Shown: positions 1 to 6,331 of the stretch, one piece after another
Layout of the letters: every line of letters starts with the position of its first letter
How positions within the stretch are numbered: the first letter of the stretch is position 1
DNA from: Kribbella sp. ALI-6-A
Lineage (GTDB): Bacteria; Actinomycetota; Actinomycetes; Propionibacteriales; Kribbellaceae
NCBI RefSeq assembly: GCF_001984195.1
Contig: NZ_MTQN01000012.1
Coordinates: 1,426,001-1,490,000 of the forward strand
Reading direction: 5' to 3'
Length of the DNA stretch: 64,000 bases
The notes under the pieces: model-generated
What the model saw: only the letters and a program-made list of their open reading frames with translations
Databases searched by the model: none
What the model was told of the DNA's origin: nothing
Made by a program: the position numbers and the translations under genes

Positions 1-1
1 G

Positions 2-406
2 ATCAGCACCTACCGCGAGCAGTTCCAGCCCTCGCCCGACCAGTCGCAGCCGCACGCGATCCTCGCCCTGGCCGCGATCGTCGCCGAAACCGAAGAACGC
101 GCCGAGCAGTTGGCGCTCGCCAACGCCCTCTCGATCCTCCGCCTGCGCTCCGGCCGCCCCGGCCCGATGCCGTCGCCGGAGGAAGCCGCGGCGTACCCGT
201 GGTCCGAAGGTGAGAAGGCCGCCGTCGAGGAGTGGTCCGGGCTGGTCTCCGTCGGCACCCCCGACCAGGTCACCGCCGATCTGCGCCACCGCGCCGAGTC
301 CGCCGGCGCCGACGAGCTGATCATCACCACCTCGATCCACGACCCGGCCGAACGCCGCCACTCCTACAACCTGCTCGCGGAAGCCTGGGGCCTGAAGCCC
401 CGCTGA
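2..406 (+). CDS. LLM class flavin-dependent oxidoreductase, C-terminal part (5' end outside window)
   Basis: The reading frame enters from the left edge and ends at the TGA at 404-406, giving about 134 residues without a start. The segment with SVGTPDQVTADLR, then the GADELIITTSIHDP strand and the terminal helix LLAEAWGL, is the usual C-terminus of luciferase-like monooxygenases, where a short helix and the last barrel strand follow a 'G[TS]P..V...L' element. These enzymes use reduced FMN to oxidise small organic substrates; the substrate cannot be told from this fragment. The gene ends 53 nt before the convergent Lrp-type gene. Confidence 0.75.
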   Translation: MSTYREQFQPSPDQSQPHAILALAAIVAETEERAEQLALANALSILRLRSGRPGPMPSPEEAAAYPWSEGEKAAVEEWSGLVSVGTPDQVTADLRHRAESAGADELIITTSIHDPAERRHSYNLLAEAWGLKPR

Positions 407-413
407 CCCGCGG

Positions 414-451
414 TTGTCCACAGGCAGGGGATAACCCGAGAGTTATCCACA
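414..451. promoter_or_regulatory. Two perfect DnaA-box 9-mers around a 7-bp inverted repeat between convergent genes
   Basis: TTGTCCACA (414-422) is the actinobacterial DnaA-box consensus and TTATCCACA (443-451) the E. coli form. The arms GGATAAC (429-435) and GTTATCC (442-448) form a short hairpin that could also act as a terminator between the two convergent stop codons. Further copies of the 9-mer lie downstream (see findings). DnaA binding is inferred from sequence only. Confidence 0.4.
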
Positions 452-459
452 GGGGCCTT

Positions 460-948
460 TCACGCCCGGACGTGCTCGAAGATCAGGCTCGTCTCGGCGT
501 GCACCACCGCGGGATCCGCGGTCAGGTGGTCGAGCACGAAGTCACGCAGCGCGTCGGGTGATTCCGCCGCCACGTGCAGCAGGTAGTCGTTCGCGCCGCT
601 GACGTGGAACAGCGACAGCACGCCCGGCAGCCGCGGGACCATCGCGCGGAAGCGGTCGATCTCGTCGCGGGAGTGCGCGCCGATCCGGATCGCCACCATC
701 GCCTGGAGCGGGCGCCCGAGCGCGGCCAGGTCGACGTCGGCGTGGAAGCCGCGAATCACGCCGCGCTCGCGCAGCGCCCGGACCCGCGCCAGGCAGGTCG
801 ACGGCGCGATCCCGGTCGCCTCGGCCAGCGCGTTGTTCGGCATCCGGCCGTCCACGGTGAGCAGGCGGACCAGTTCCAGGTCGACCTCGTCGAGCCCCGC
901 GGGAACCGGCCGGGGCGCCGGTCCAGGGGTCCGACGATCCTTCGGCAT
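460..948 (-). CDS. Lrp/AsnC family transcriptional regulator
   Basis: 162 residues starting at the ATG at 946-948. An N-terminal winged helix-turn-helix (about residues 20-70, with the core LAEATGIAPSTCLARVRALRERG) is followed by an RAM/AsnC ligand-binding domain (about 80-155). This is the standard Lrp layout and length. These proteins are octameric feast/famine regulators that sense amino acids. The gene is divergent from a trans-sulfuration enzyme gene across 136 nt that hold paired inverted TCCACA repeats. By analogy with Lrp-type regulators found beside methionine gamma-lyase genes, it probably controls that neighbour and itself. An in-frame upstream extension exists but runs into the promoter and is not Lrp-like. 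Confidence 0.88.
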   Translation of the reverse strand: MPKDRRTPGPAPRPVPAGLDEVDLELVRLLTVDGRMPNNALAEATGIAPSTCLARVRALRERGVIRGFHADVDLAALGRPLQAMVAIRIGAHSRDEIDRFRAMVPRLPGVLSLFHVSGANDYLLHVAAESPDALRDFVLDHLTADPAVVHAETSLIFEHVRA

Positions 949-964
949 GACATCACTGTAAGGG

Positions 965-1006
965 CCATCCACAGAATCCACAGCGTGTGGACAGACCTGT
1001 GGACGA
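965..1006. promoter_or_regulatory. Paired inverted TCCACA/TGTGGA repeats in the lrp-cgs divergent promoter
   Basis: Four half-sites occur in 42 nt: ATCCACAG (967-974), AATCCACAG (975-983), TGTGGACAG (986-994) and TGTGGACGA (998-1006), that is two direct and two inverted copies. They sit in the middle of the divergent promoter region, where an Lrp octamer would be expected to wrap DNA. Each half-site is also one or two mismatches from a DnaA box, so the role is ambiguous. Confidence 0.45.
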
Positions 1007-1084
1007 ATTTTCTTCGGAACTCTTGCCGGTCTCTCGCAGAAGATTTCATCCTGTCCGCACCGCAGACGGACCGAAGGAGGCCCG

Positions 1085-2227
1085 ATGACCGTGTCGGACA
1101 CCCGCGCCGTGCACACCGGCCGCGACGACCTGACCGCCCTCGGGGTGCACGTCCCCCCGATCGACCTCAGTACGACGTACCCGCTGTCCGGCACCACGGC
1201 AGGCGGTGCGGCGTACGACCGGCTGGCGGGCGGGGGCGACCCGGGCGACGGCAGCCTCGTCTACCAACGCCTGTGGAACCCGAACGTCGCCCGCCTCGAA
1301 ACCGCGCTGGCCGAGCTGGAGAGCGCCGACGGCGCAGTCGCGTTCAGCTCCGGGATGGCCGCGCTGACGGCGGTGCTGCTGGCAACCGTCGCCGCGGGGA
1401 AGCCGCACGTGGTCGTCGTCCGCCCGCTGTACGGCGGCTCCGACCACCTGTTGTCCACAGGTTTGCTCGGTGCGACGGTCAGCTGGGCGACCGCGCAGAC
1501 CGTCGCTGAGGCGATCCGCACGGACACCGGGCTGGTGCTGCTCGAGACCCCGGCCAACCCGACCGTCGAACTCACGGACATCGCCGATGTGGTCCGCCAG
1601 GCGGCTGGCGTACCGGTGGCTGTGGACAACACCTTCGCCACCCCGGTGCTGCAGCAGCCCACTCGGCACGGCGCCACGCTCGTGCTGCACTCGGCCACGA
1701 AGTACCTCGGCGGTCACGGCGACCTGATGGGTGGCCTGGTCGCCGGGACGACGGACTGGGTCGCGCGGCTCCGCCAGGTGCGTGCGGTGACCGGAGCTCT
1801 GCTCTACCCGCTGGCGGCGTACGAGCTGCACAGGGGACTGCAGACGCTGCCGATTCGCGTTCGTGCGCAGCAGGCAGGTGCGGCGAAGGTGGCTGACTGG
1901 CTGAGCACCCATCCGGCTGTGGACAAGGTGCACTACCCCGGATTGCCCGAGTGCGATCCGCGTGGGCTGGTCGGTCGGCAGCAGGCCGGTCCGGGCGCCG
2001 TACTGGCGTTCCGGACGACTCGGGCCGACCAGTTGCTGGCCAAGCTCGAGCTGATCACGCATGCGGTGTCCCTGGGCGGTGTGGACACGCTGATCCAGCG
2101 CCCGGCCGCACTGACCCACCGCCTGGTCGCGGACGACGCCAAGCCGGACCAGCACCTGCTCCGACTCAGCATCGGCCTCGAAGACCCCGAGGACCTGGTC
2201 AGAGACCTGGACCAGGCGCTGGCCTAG
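1085..2227 (+). CDS. Trans-sulfuration (Cys/Met metabolism) PLP-dependent enzyme
   Basis: 380 residues, ATG at 1085 preceded by a good AAGGAGG. It belongs to the Cys/Met metabolism family (cystathionine gamma-synthase, cystathionine gamma-lyase, methionine gamma-lyase). Visible landmarks are VYQRLWNPN (residues 59-67, the phosphate-binding Tyr/Arg from the neighbouring subunit), FSSGMAA (87-93), the VAVDNTFATP segment (178-187, cofactor-binding Asp) and the Schiff-base lysine in HSATKYLGG (K206). Motifs do not separate synthase from lyase. The divergent Lrp-type regulator next to it is a gene pairing seen with methionine gamma-lyase, so a catabolic lyase role is a reasonable inference. Confidence 0.85.
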   Translation: MTVSDTRAVHTGRDDLTALGVHVPPIDLSTTYPLSGTTAGGAAYDRLAGGGDPGDGSLVYQRLWNPNVARLETALAELESADGAVAFSSGMAALTAVLLATVAAGKPHVVVVRPLYGGSDHLLSTGLLGATVSWATAQTVAEAIRTDTGLVLLETPANPTVELTDIADVVRQAAGVPVAVDNTFATPVLQQPTRHGATLVLHSATKYLGGHGDLMGGLVAGTTDWVARLRQVRAVTGALLYPLAAYELHRGLQTLPIRVRAQQAGAAKVADWLSTHPAVDKVHYPGLPECDPRGLVGRQQAGPGAVLAFRTTRADQLLAKLELITHAVSLGGVDTLIQRPAALTHRLVADDAKPDQHLLRLSIGLEDPEDLVRDLDQALA

Positions 2228-2233
2228 CGACCA

Positions 2234-2266
2234 CCGGCGCCCGCGCCTCGGGGGAGCGGGCGCCGG
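2234..2266. terminator. Bidirectional hairpin terminator
   Basis: A perfect 11-bp stem, CCGGCGCCCGC (2234-2244) with GCGGGCGCCGG (2256-2266), and an 11-nt loop fills the gap between the convergent stop codons of the trans-sulfuration gene and clpP. No T-run follows, as is common in high-GC genomes. Confidence 0.6.
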
Positions 2267-2267
2267 C

Positions 2268-2840
2268 TCAGACGCTGACCGGCTGGGTCAGCACCCGGTC
2301 GACGATGCCGTAGTCGAGCGCCTGCTCCGGCGTGAACCAGCGATCCCGGTCGAAGTCCGTGGTGATCCGGTCGACGCTCTGGCCGGTCCGCTCGCTCAAC
2401 AGCTCGGCCAGCTGCTTCTTGGCCAGCAGCGACTGCTCCGCCTGGGTCTTGATGTCGCTGGCGGTGCCGCCCATTCCGCCGGACGGCTGGTGCATCATGA
2501 TCCGCGCGTGCGGCAGGCTGAACCGCTTGCCCGGCGCACCGCAGGCCAGCAGCACCTGACCCATCGACGCCACCAGCCCCATCGCGTACGTCGACACGTC
2601 GTTGCTGATGAAGTTCATCGTGTCCAGGATCGCCAGCCCGGCCGACACCGAGCCGCCGGGCGAGTTGATGTAGAGCGAGATCTCCGCCTTCGGGTCCTCC
2701 GCGTTCAGCAGGATCAGCTGGGCGCACAGCGCGTTGGCGTTCTCGTCCTTGATCTCGTCGCGCAGGACGACGATCCGCTGCCAGAGCAGTCGCTGGTAGA
2801 TGTGCTGGTCGAGGTCGGTGGTTCGCATGGTGTCGCTCAT
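2268..2840 (-). CDS. clpP: ATP-dependent Clp protease proteolytic subunit
   Basis: 190 residues from the ATG at 2838-2840; a second ATG at 2828 would remove only four residues. The serine protease triad of ClpP is complete: Ser92 in GLVASMGQVLL, His117 in RIMMHQPSGG and Asp166 in FDRDRWFTPEQA. The oxyanion region INSPGG (59-64) is also present. ClpP forms two stacked heptameric rings that degrade proteins delivered by ClpX, ClpC or adaptors in the cytoplasm. Actinobacteria usually carry several clpP copies; this one is not next to clpX or a second clpP, so it is probably an accessory paralogue. It is divergent from a ClgR-like regulator, a family known to activate clp genes in Streptomyces and Corynebacterium. 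Confidence 0.93.
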   Translation of the reverse strand: MSDTMRTTDLDQHIYQRLLWQRIVVLRDEIKDENANALCAQLILLNAEDPKAEISLYINSPGGSVSAGLAILDTMNFISNDVSTYAMGLVASMGQVLLACGAPGKRFSLPHARIMMHQPSGGMGGTASDIKTQAEQSLLAKKQLAELLSERTGQSVDRITTDFDRDRWFTPEQALDYGIVDRVLTQPVSV

Positions 2841-2880
2841 GCTCCCCAGCCTGACCGCGACCGGGCCCGGCGTCGCCGGA

Positions 2881-2902
2881 ATCTGCCCGTGGCAGATCTG
2901 CC
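2881..2902. promoter_or_regulatory. Overlapping palindromes between clpP and the ClgR-like gene
   Basis: Three half-sites are packed together: ATCTGCC (2881-2887), then the perfect 12-bp palindrome GGCAGATCTGCC (2891-2902). The first half-site pairs with GGCAGAT across a 3-nt spacer. The site lies midway in the 127-nt divergent promoter region, where an XRE-family dimer would control both genes. Confidence 0.5.
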
Positions 2903-2967
2903 CACCGCAGACCCGGCCGGGATGGCACACTCGGTACAAGGACCACGCGAGTCGAGGAGGACCGGAC

Positions 2968-3327
2968 GTGCTGCTACGCCAGGTGATCGGGAACGTGTTC
3001 CGCCGGCTGCGGCGCGAGCGGGGGATCACCCTGCGCGAGCTCGCCGAGGTGGCCCAGGTGTCGGTGCCCTATCTGTCCGAGATCGAGCGCGGCCGCAAGG
3101 AGCCCTCCTCGGAGATCCTGGCCGCGATCTGCCGGGCGCTCGATCTGGAGCTGTCCGACTTGCTGGCCGAGGTGCAGTTCGACCTCGCCACTGCCATGAG
3201 GTCGACGCTGCCGGTCCGCCTGCAGACGGCGGCCATCCGGGTCCAGGAGTCGGCCCCGCAGCGGATCGGGACCTCCTCGCCGCAGACGTACTCCACCTCG
3301 GCCCAGGCCTTCGCGCTGGTCGCTTAG
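2968..3327 (+). CDS. ClgR-like XRE-family helix-turn-helix regulator
   Basis: 119 residues with a GTG start at 2968, seven nucleotides after GAGGAGG. Residues 5-65 form an XRE helix-turn-helix: the segment ITLRELAEVAQVSVPYLSEI holds the turn and recognition helix and is followed by ERGRKEPSSEILAAICRALDL. This matches the ClgR family of actinobacterial Clp-protease activators, which are themselves often Clp substrates. The C-terminal 40 residues are of low complexity and end in FALVA, a hydrophobic tail like that of many ClpP substrates. The divergent clpP and the shared palindromes support a clp-control role. The downstream PLP lyase begins 2 nt after the stop. Confidence 0.75.
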   Translation: MLLRQVIGNVFRRLRRERGITLRELAEVAQVSVPYLSEIERGRKEPSSEILAAICRALDLELSDLLAEVQFDLATAMRSTLPVRLQTAAIRVQESAPQRIGTSSPQTYSTSAQAFALVA

Positions 3328-3329
3328 GA

Positions 3330-4283
3330 GTGCTCTACCGCTCCGGCACGGCCCGTTCATCGCAGCCGCGTCCGGCGCCCGCCGAGGTGCTGGCGTTCCA
3401 CCAGAGCCTGGCCGACTACGCGCCGACCCCGCTGCACGACGTACCGGCGCTGGCGGCTGAGCTGGGCGTCGGGCGCGTCCTGGTCAAGGACGAGTCGCAG
3501 CGGCTCGGTCTGCCGGCGTTCAAGGCGCTCGGCGCGTGGTGGGCGATCCACCGCGCGCTGCAGCCCGACACCGAGGTGCTGGTCACCGCGACAGACGGCA
3601 ACCACGGCCGCGCGGTTGCCCGCCGTGCTCGCATGCTCGGCCTGCGCTCGCACGTCTTCATCCCCGACGTGGTCGGTGCCGCGGCCATCGAGGCCATCCG
3701 CTCCGAAGGAGCCACCGTCTCCGTCCTCACCGCCTCGTACGACGAAGCAGTGGCGGCCGCCGCCGACTCGGTGACCGCTGGGCGCCTGCTGATCCAGGAC
3801 TCGGCCTGGCCCGGTTACGAGGTGATCCCGCAGCTCATCGTCGACGGCTACTCGACGCTGTTCCACGAGCTCGACATGGAGCCCGATCTGCTCGTCGTAC
3901 CGATGGGAGTCGGCTCGGTCGCCCAAGCTGCCGTCACCCATTGCACCAGCGTCCTCGGAGTAGAGCCCAGCAGCGCGGCCTGCATCACCAGCAGCCTGCT
4001 GGCCGGTCACCCGGTGACAGTCGAAACCAGCAGCACCGTCATGGCCGGCCTGAACTGCGGTACGCCGTCCAGCCTGGCCTGGCCGGTCCTGCGAGACGGT
4101 CTGCACGCCTCGGTCACTGTGGACGACGCGGAGGCGCTGCAGGCCGTCGAAGACCTGACGGCGTTGGGCATCTCGTCCGGGCCGAGTGGTGCGGCCACGC
4201 TGGCGGGGTTGCGTGCTGCGCGCGACTCGCTGGACCTGTCCGGCGACAGCACCGTCGTACTGATCAGCACGGAGGGGCGCTAG
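3330..4283 (+). CDS. PLP-dependent lyase, diaminopropionate ammonia-lyase / threonine dehydratase-like
   Basis: 317 residues with a GTG start at 3330, 2 nt after the preceding stop. The AGGA directly abutting the start is too close for an ideal ribosome-binding site, so translational coupling is likely. This is a fold-type II PLP enzyme: KDESQRLGLPAFKALGA (residues 53-69) carries the Schiff-base Lys65, followed by TDGNHGRAVA and the phosphate-binding loop PMGVGS. The 'GLPAFKALGA' motif is typical of diaminopropionate ammonia-lyase (YgeX/DpaL), but at about 400 residues that enzyme is longer. It probably deaminates a hydroxy- or amino-substituted alanine; the substrate is unknown. It is co-directional with the GNAT gene that follows. 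Confidence 0.72.
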   Translation: MLYRSGTARSSQPRPAPAEVLAFHQSLADYAPTPLHDVPALAAELGVGRVLVKDESQRLGLPAFKALGAWWAIHRALQPDTEVLVTATDGNHGRAVARRARMLGLRSHVFIPDVVGAAAIEAIRSEGATVSVLTASYDEAVAAAADSVTAGRLLIQDSAWPGYEVIPQLIVDGYSTLFHELDMEPDLLVVPMGVGSVAQAAVTHCTSVLGVEPSSAACITSSLLAGHPVTVETSSTVMAGLNCGTPSSLAWPVLRDGLHASVTVDDAEALQAVEDLTALGISSGPSGAATLAGLRAARDSLDLSGDSTVVLISTEGR

Positions 4284-4679
4284 ATGGAGCTGCGAGTTCG
4301 ATTCCCTGTCGACGACGAGGTGCTCTCGGCCTTGCATGCCTTGGCTTTCGGGTCGTCACCGGGCACCGTCGAGCCCTGGGCCACCCGGCTGGAGCGGCAC
4401 GCGCTGACCTGGGTCGGTGCCTTCGACAACGACACGCTGATCGGCTTCGTGCAGGTCTGCTGGGACGGCGGCGCCCACGCCTTCGTGCTGGACACCGCGG
4501 TGCATCCCGACCACGGTCGCCAGGGGATCGGCGCACAACTGGTCGCCCGAGCCGCCGACGAGGCGCGGGCGGCGGGCTGCGAGTGGCTGCACGTCGACTA
4601 CGAACCGCACCTCGCCGGCTTCTACGTCGACGCGTGTGGCTTCACCCCCACCGACGCGGCGCTGCTCAAACTCCGCTGA
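4284..4679 (+). CDS. GNAT family N-acetyltransferase
   Basis: 131 residues, ATG immediately after the TAG of the preceding gene, so almost certainly co-translated. The acetyl-CoA pyrophosphate-binding motif is clear in HPDHGRQGIGAQLVARAADEA, preceded by the beta-4 strand AFVLDTAVHP and followed by the C-terminal GFYVDACGF. The length fits a minimal single-domain GNAT. The substrate is unknown. The last 14 nt overlap the end of the convergent gene on the other strand. Confidence 0.85.
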   Translation: MELRVRFPVDDEVLSALHALAFGSSPGTVEPWATRLERHALTWVGAFDNDTLIGFVQVCWDGGAHAFVLDTAVHPDHGRQGIGAQLVARAADEARAAGCEWLHVDYEPHLAGFYVDACGFTPTDAALLKLR

Positions 4680-5535
4680 TCGCCGTCAGCCGCTCGGTGG
4701 ACACGCAGGAGATCAGGCAGCGCTCCTTGGCATCACCCAGCAGGTCAGCCGTCCACCGGGTGAAGCCACCGTCGCCCAGCTCGTTGCCGTCGACGCCGAT
4801 CCCGATCGCGGTGCCGGCGTAGTAGCCGGCGCCCTGGGTCCGCCCCGCATCCTCCTCGAGCTTCACCGGCAGCCCCGGCCGCACCGTGTCGTCGATCCGC
4901 TCCCGGACCGCGCTCGGCGCGAACGTGGTGAACGTGAACTCCGCCCGCTCACCCAGTACGGCGTACCAGTAGCGCAGGTGATCCAGCAGCAGCTCCGCCT
5001 CCGTGCGGCCCGACCCGGTGTCCCGGGCCGACGACACCAGCGCGAACAGCTGGAAGTGCGCGAACATCCCCGGGCCGTCGTTCAGCTGAGCCCGGACCAC
5101 GCGCTGGCAGGTCGCCAGGTCGACCCGCTCGGCCCCGGCACGACGCCGTACGGCGGCTTCGAGGGCGAGCTCGTTGGTCGGGTCGCTGGCGACCTCGGTG
5201 TTGCGCACGGTGGTGAGGACCATGTTCTGGTGGATCGTGGCGACGGCTGAGCACGTGCCGAGCGGAGTGACCGGCGACAGCTCGACACCGGCGAACCGCT
5301 CCGGCAGCAAGTCCCAAAGGCGAGCCTGGGTCCGGACCAGCGCCCGTGGGTCGACCTGCGACGGCTGGACGAAGCGATCCTTGCGCCAGCGGTCCATCAG
5401 GCGGGCCGGAGTCACCTTCGCGGCCCGCTCCCGGCTGACCTCCAGCAGCGCACTCTGCAGGTCGGACGGGCTCAACCCGTCGACCAGCGCCTCCCGGCTG
5501 CCCGCGGGGAGCTTCGCCCAGATTCGATCGCTCAT
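4666..5535 (-). CDS. HisRS/HisZ-like class II aminoacyl-tRNA synthetase fold protein of unknown function
   Basis: 289 residues, ATG at 5533-5535. I do not recognise a characterised gene, but the order of motifs follows the histidyl-tRNA synthetase/HisZ catalytic core. Residues about 150-200 contain MFAHFQLFALV followed by EAELLLDHLRYW, resembling HisRS motif 2 'yReFhQfgvE' and the following 'DaEvi' helix. Then comes GAGYYAGTAIGI, resembling 'lDYYTgtvFE', and GDGGFTRWTADLLG...STERL, resembling 'GGRYDgL...GierL' of motif 3. The usual motif 2 and 3 arginines are altered and no anticodon-binding domain follows, so aminoacylation is unlikely. It stands alone, divergent from the DUF4865 gene. Confidence 0.6.
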   Translation of the reverse strand: MSDRIWAKLPAGSREALVDGLSPSDLQSALLEVSRERAAKVTPARLMDRWRKDRFVQPSQVDPRALVRTQARLWDLLPERFAGVELSPVTPLGTCSAVATIHQNMVLTTVRNTEVASDPTNELALEAAVRRRAGAERVDLATCQRVVRAQLNDGPGMFAHFQLFALVSSARDTGSGRTEAELLLDHLRYWYAVLGERAEFTFTTFAPSAVRERIDDTVRPGLPVKLEEDAGRTQGAGYYAGTAIGIGVDGNELGDGGFTRWTADLLGDAKERCLISCVSTERLTAISGV

Positions 5536-5588
5536 GACTCAACCCTGACCGAAAGGTGGGATCGGCGCGCGGCAATTTCGTCTGTACC

Positions 5589-5597
5589 TACTAGTAT
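5589..5597 (+). promoter_or_regulatory. Candidate -10 element within an 8-bp palindrome
   Basis: The palindrome TACTAGTA (5589-5596) contains the -10-like hexamer TAGTAT (5592-5597) about 30 nt upstream of the DUF4865 start, in the gap between divergent genes. A repressor dimer could bind across the -10 box; no regulator gene is adjacent. Confidence 0.3.
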
Positions 5598-5629
5598 GTT
5601 CGGGACGCTGACCGAGAGGGGACCAGGCC

Positions 5630-6217
5630 GTGTACGCGATGCAGTACGAAGTGACCTTGCCGGCGGACTACGACATGGGGATCATCCGGCGCCGGGTCCT
5701 GGAACGCGGCCGGGCCACCGACGACTTCGAAGGCCTTGCGCTGAAGGCCTACCTGGTCCAGGACCAGGCCCACGGCGCCGCGGTCAACCAGTACGCGCCG
5801 TTCTACCTGTGGAACGAGACGGCGGGCATGGCCCGGTTCCTGTGGGGCGGCGGGTTCTTCACCGGCATCTGCCAGTCGTTCGGCAGGCCGGCCGTGCGGC
5901 ACTGGACCGGCGTGGACTCGCTGCCCGGACCGGACGTCGACCAGCCGGCCGTGGCGGCGACGAAAAACACGCTCTTCCTGCCGCCGGACGTGGATCCGGC
6001 CGGCCCGGTGGCCGAGGCTGTGGAAAACCTGCGCGACACCGCCCGGCTGCCCGGCGTGCACAGCTCGGCGATCGCGATCGATCCGTCCCGGTGGGAGCTG
6101 GTGCAGTTCACGCTGTGGAGCGGCGAGCCGGGGATCGTGCCCGGGACGCGGTACCAGGTGCTGCACTTGTCCACACCCGGCACAAAAGAGCTGCTCGCCG
6201 AGCCCGTGGCCGGGTAA
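5630..6217 (+). CDS. DUF4865 family protein
   Basis: 195 residues with a GTG start at 5630, preceded by GAGAGGGGACC. The N-terminus MQYEVTLPADYDMGIIRRRV and the segments DDFEGLALKAYL and YAPFYLWNETAGM match the DUF4865 family, small cytoplasmic proteins of unknown function often annotated near tautomerases and LysR regulators. The central WGGGFFTGICQSFGRP and C-terminal half also fit, and the length is typical. No partner of that kind is adjacent here. The MFS gene follows after 9 nt from stop to its probable ATG, so the two could be linked, although that gene seems to have its own -10 element. Confidence 0.8.
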   Translation: MYAMQYEVTLPADYDMGIIRRRVLERGRATDDFEGLALKAYLVQDQAHGAAVNQYAPFYLWNETAGMARFLWGGGFFTGICQSFGRPAVRHWTGVDSLPGPDVDQPAVAATKNTLFLPPDVDPAGPVAEAVENLRDTARLPGVHSSAIAIDPSRWELVQFTLWSGEPGIVPGTRYQVLHLSTPGTKELLAEPVAG

Positions 6218-6229
6218 ATTCAGGGCATG
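6215..6229 (+). promoter_or_regulatory. Candidate -10 box for a leaderless start of the MFS gene
   Basis: TAAATT (6215-6220) lies 6 nt before the ATG at 6227, the spacing expected for a leaderless actinobacterial mRNA that starts at the initiation codon. The element overlaps the stop codon of the preceding gene (TAA, 6215-6217). Confidence 0.35.
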
Positions 6230-6331
6230 AGACTTTCGAGCCCGTTCCTTTGACGCCCTGACCGCCTCTCGGTCCGCATCGTCGCCTACGAGGCGCTGCA
6301 GGACCTGATCCCGCTGTATCCGCTGTACCAG

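Noticed and set aside
2490..3329. N-terminal extension of the PLP lyase frame over clpP and the ClgR-like gene
   Set aside because: The in-frame upstream sequence is antisense to clpP and runs through the regulator; homologous sequence begins only after 3330.
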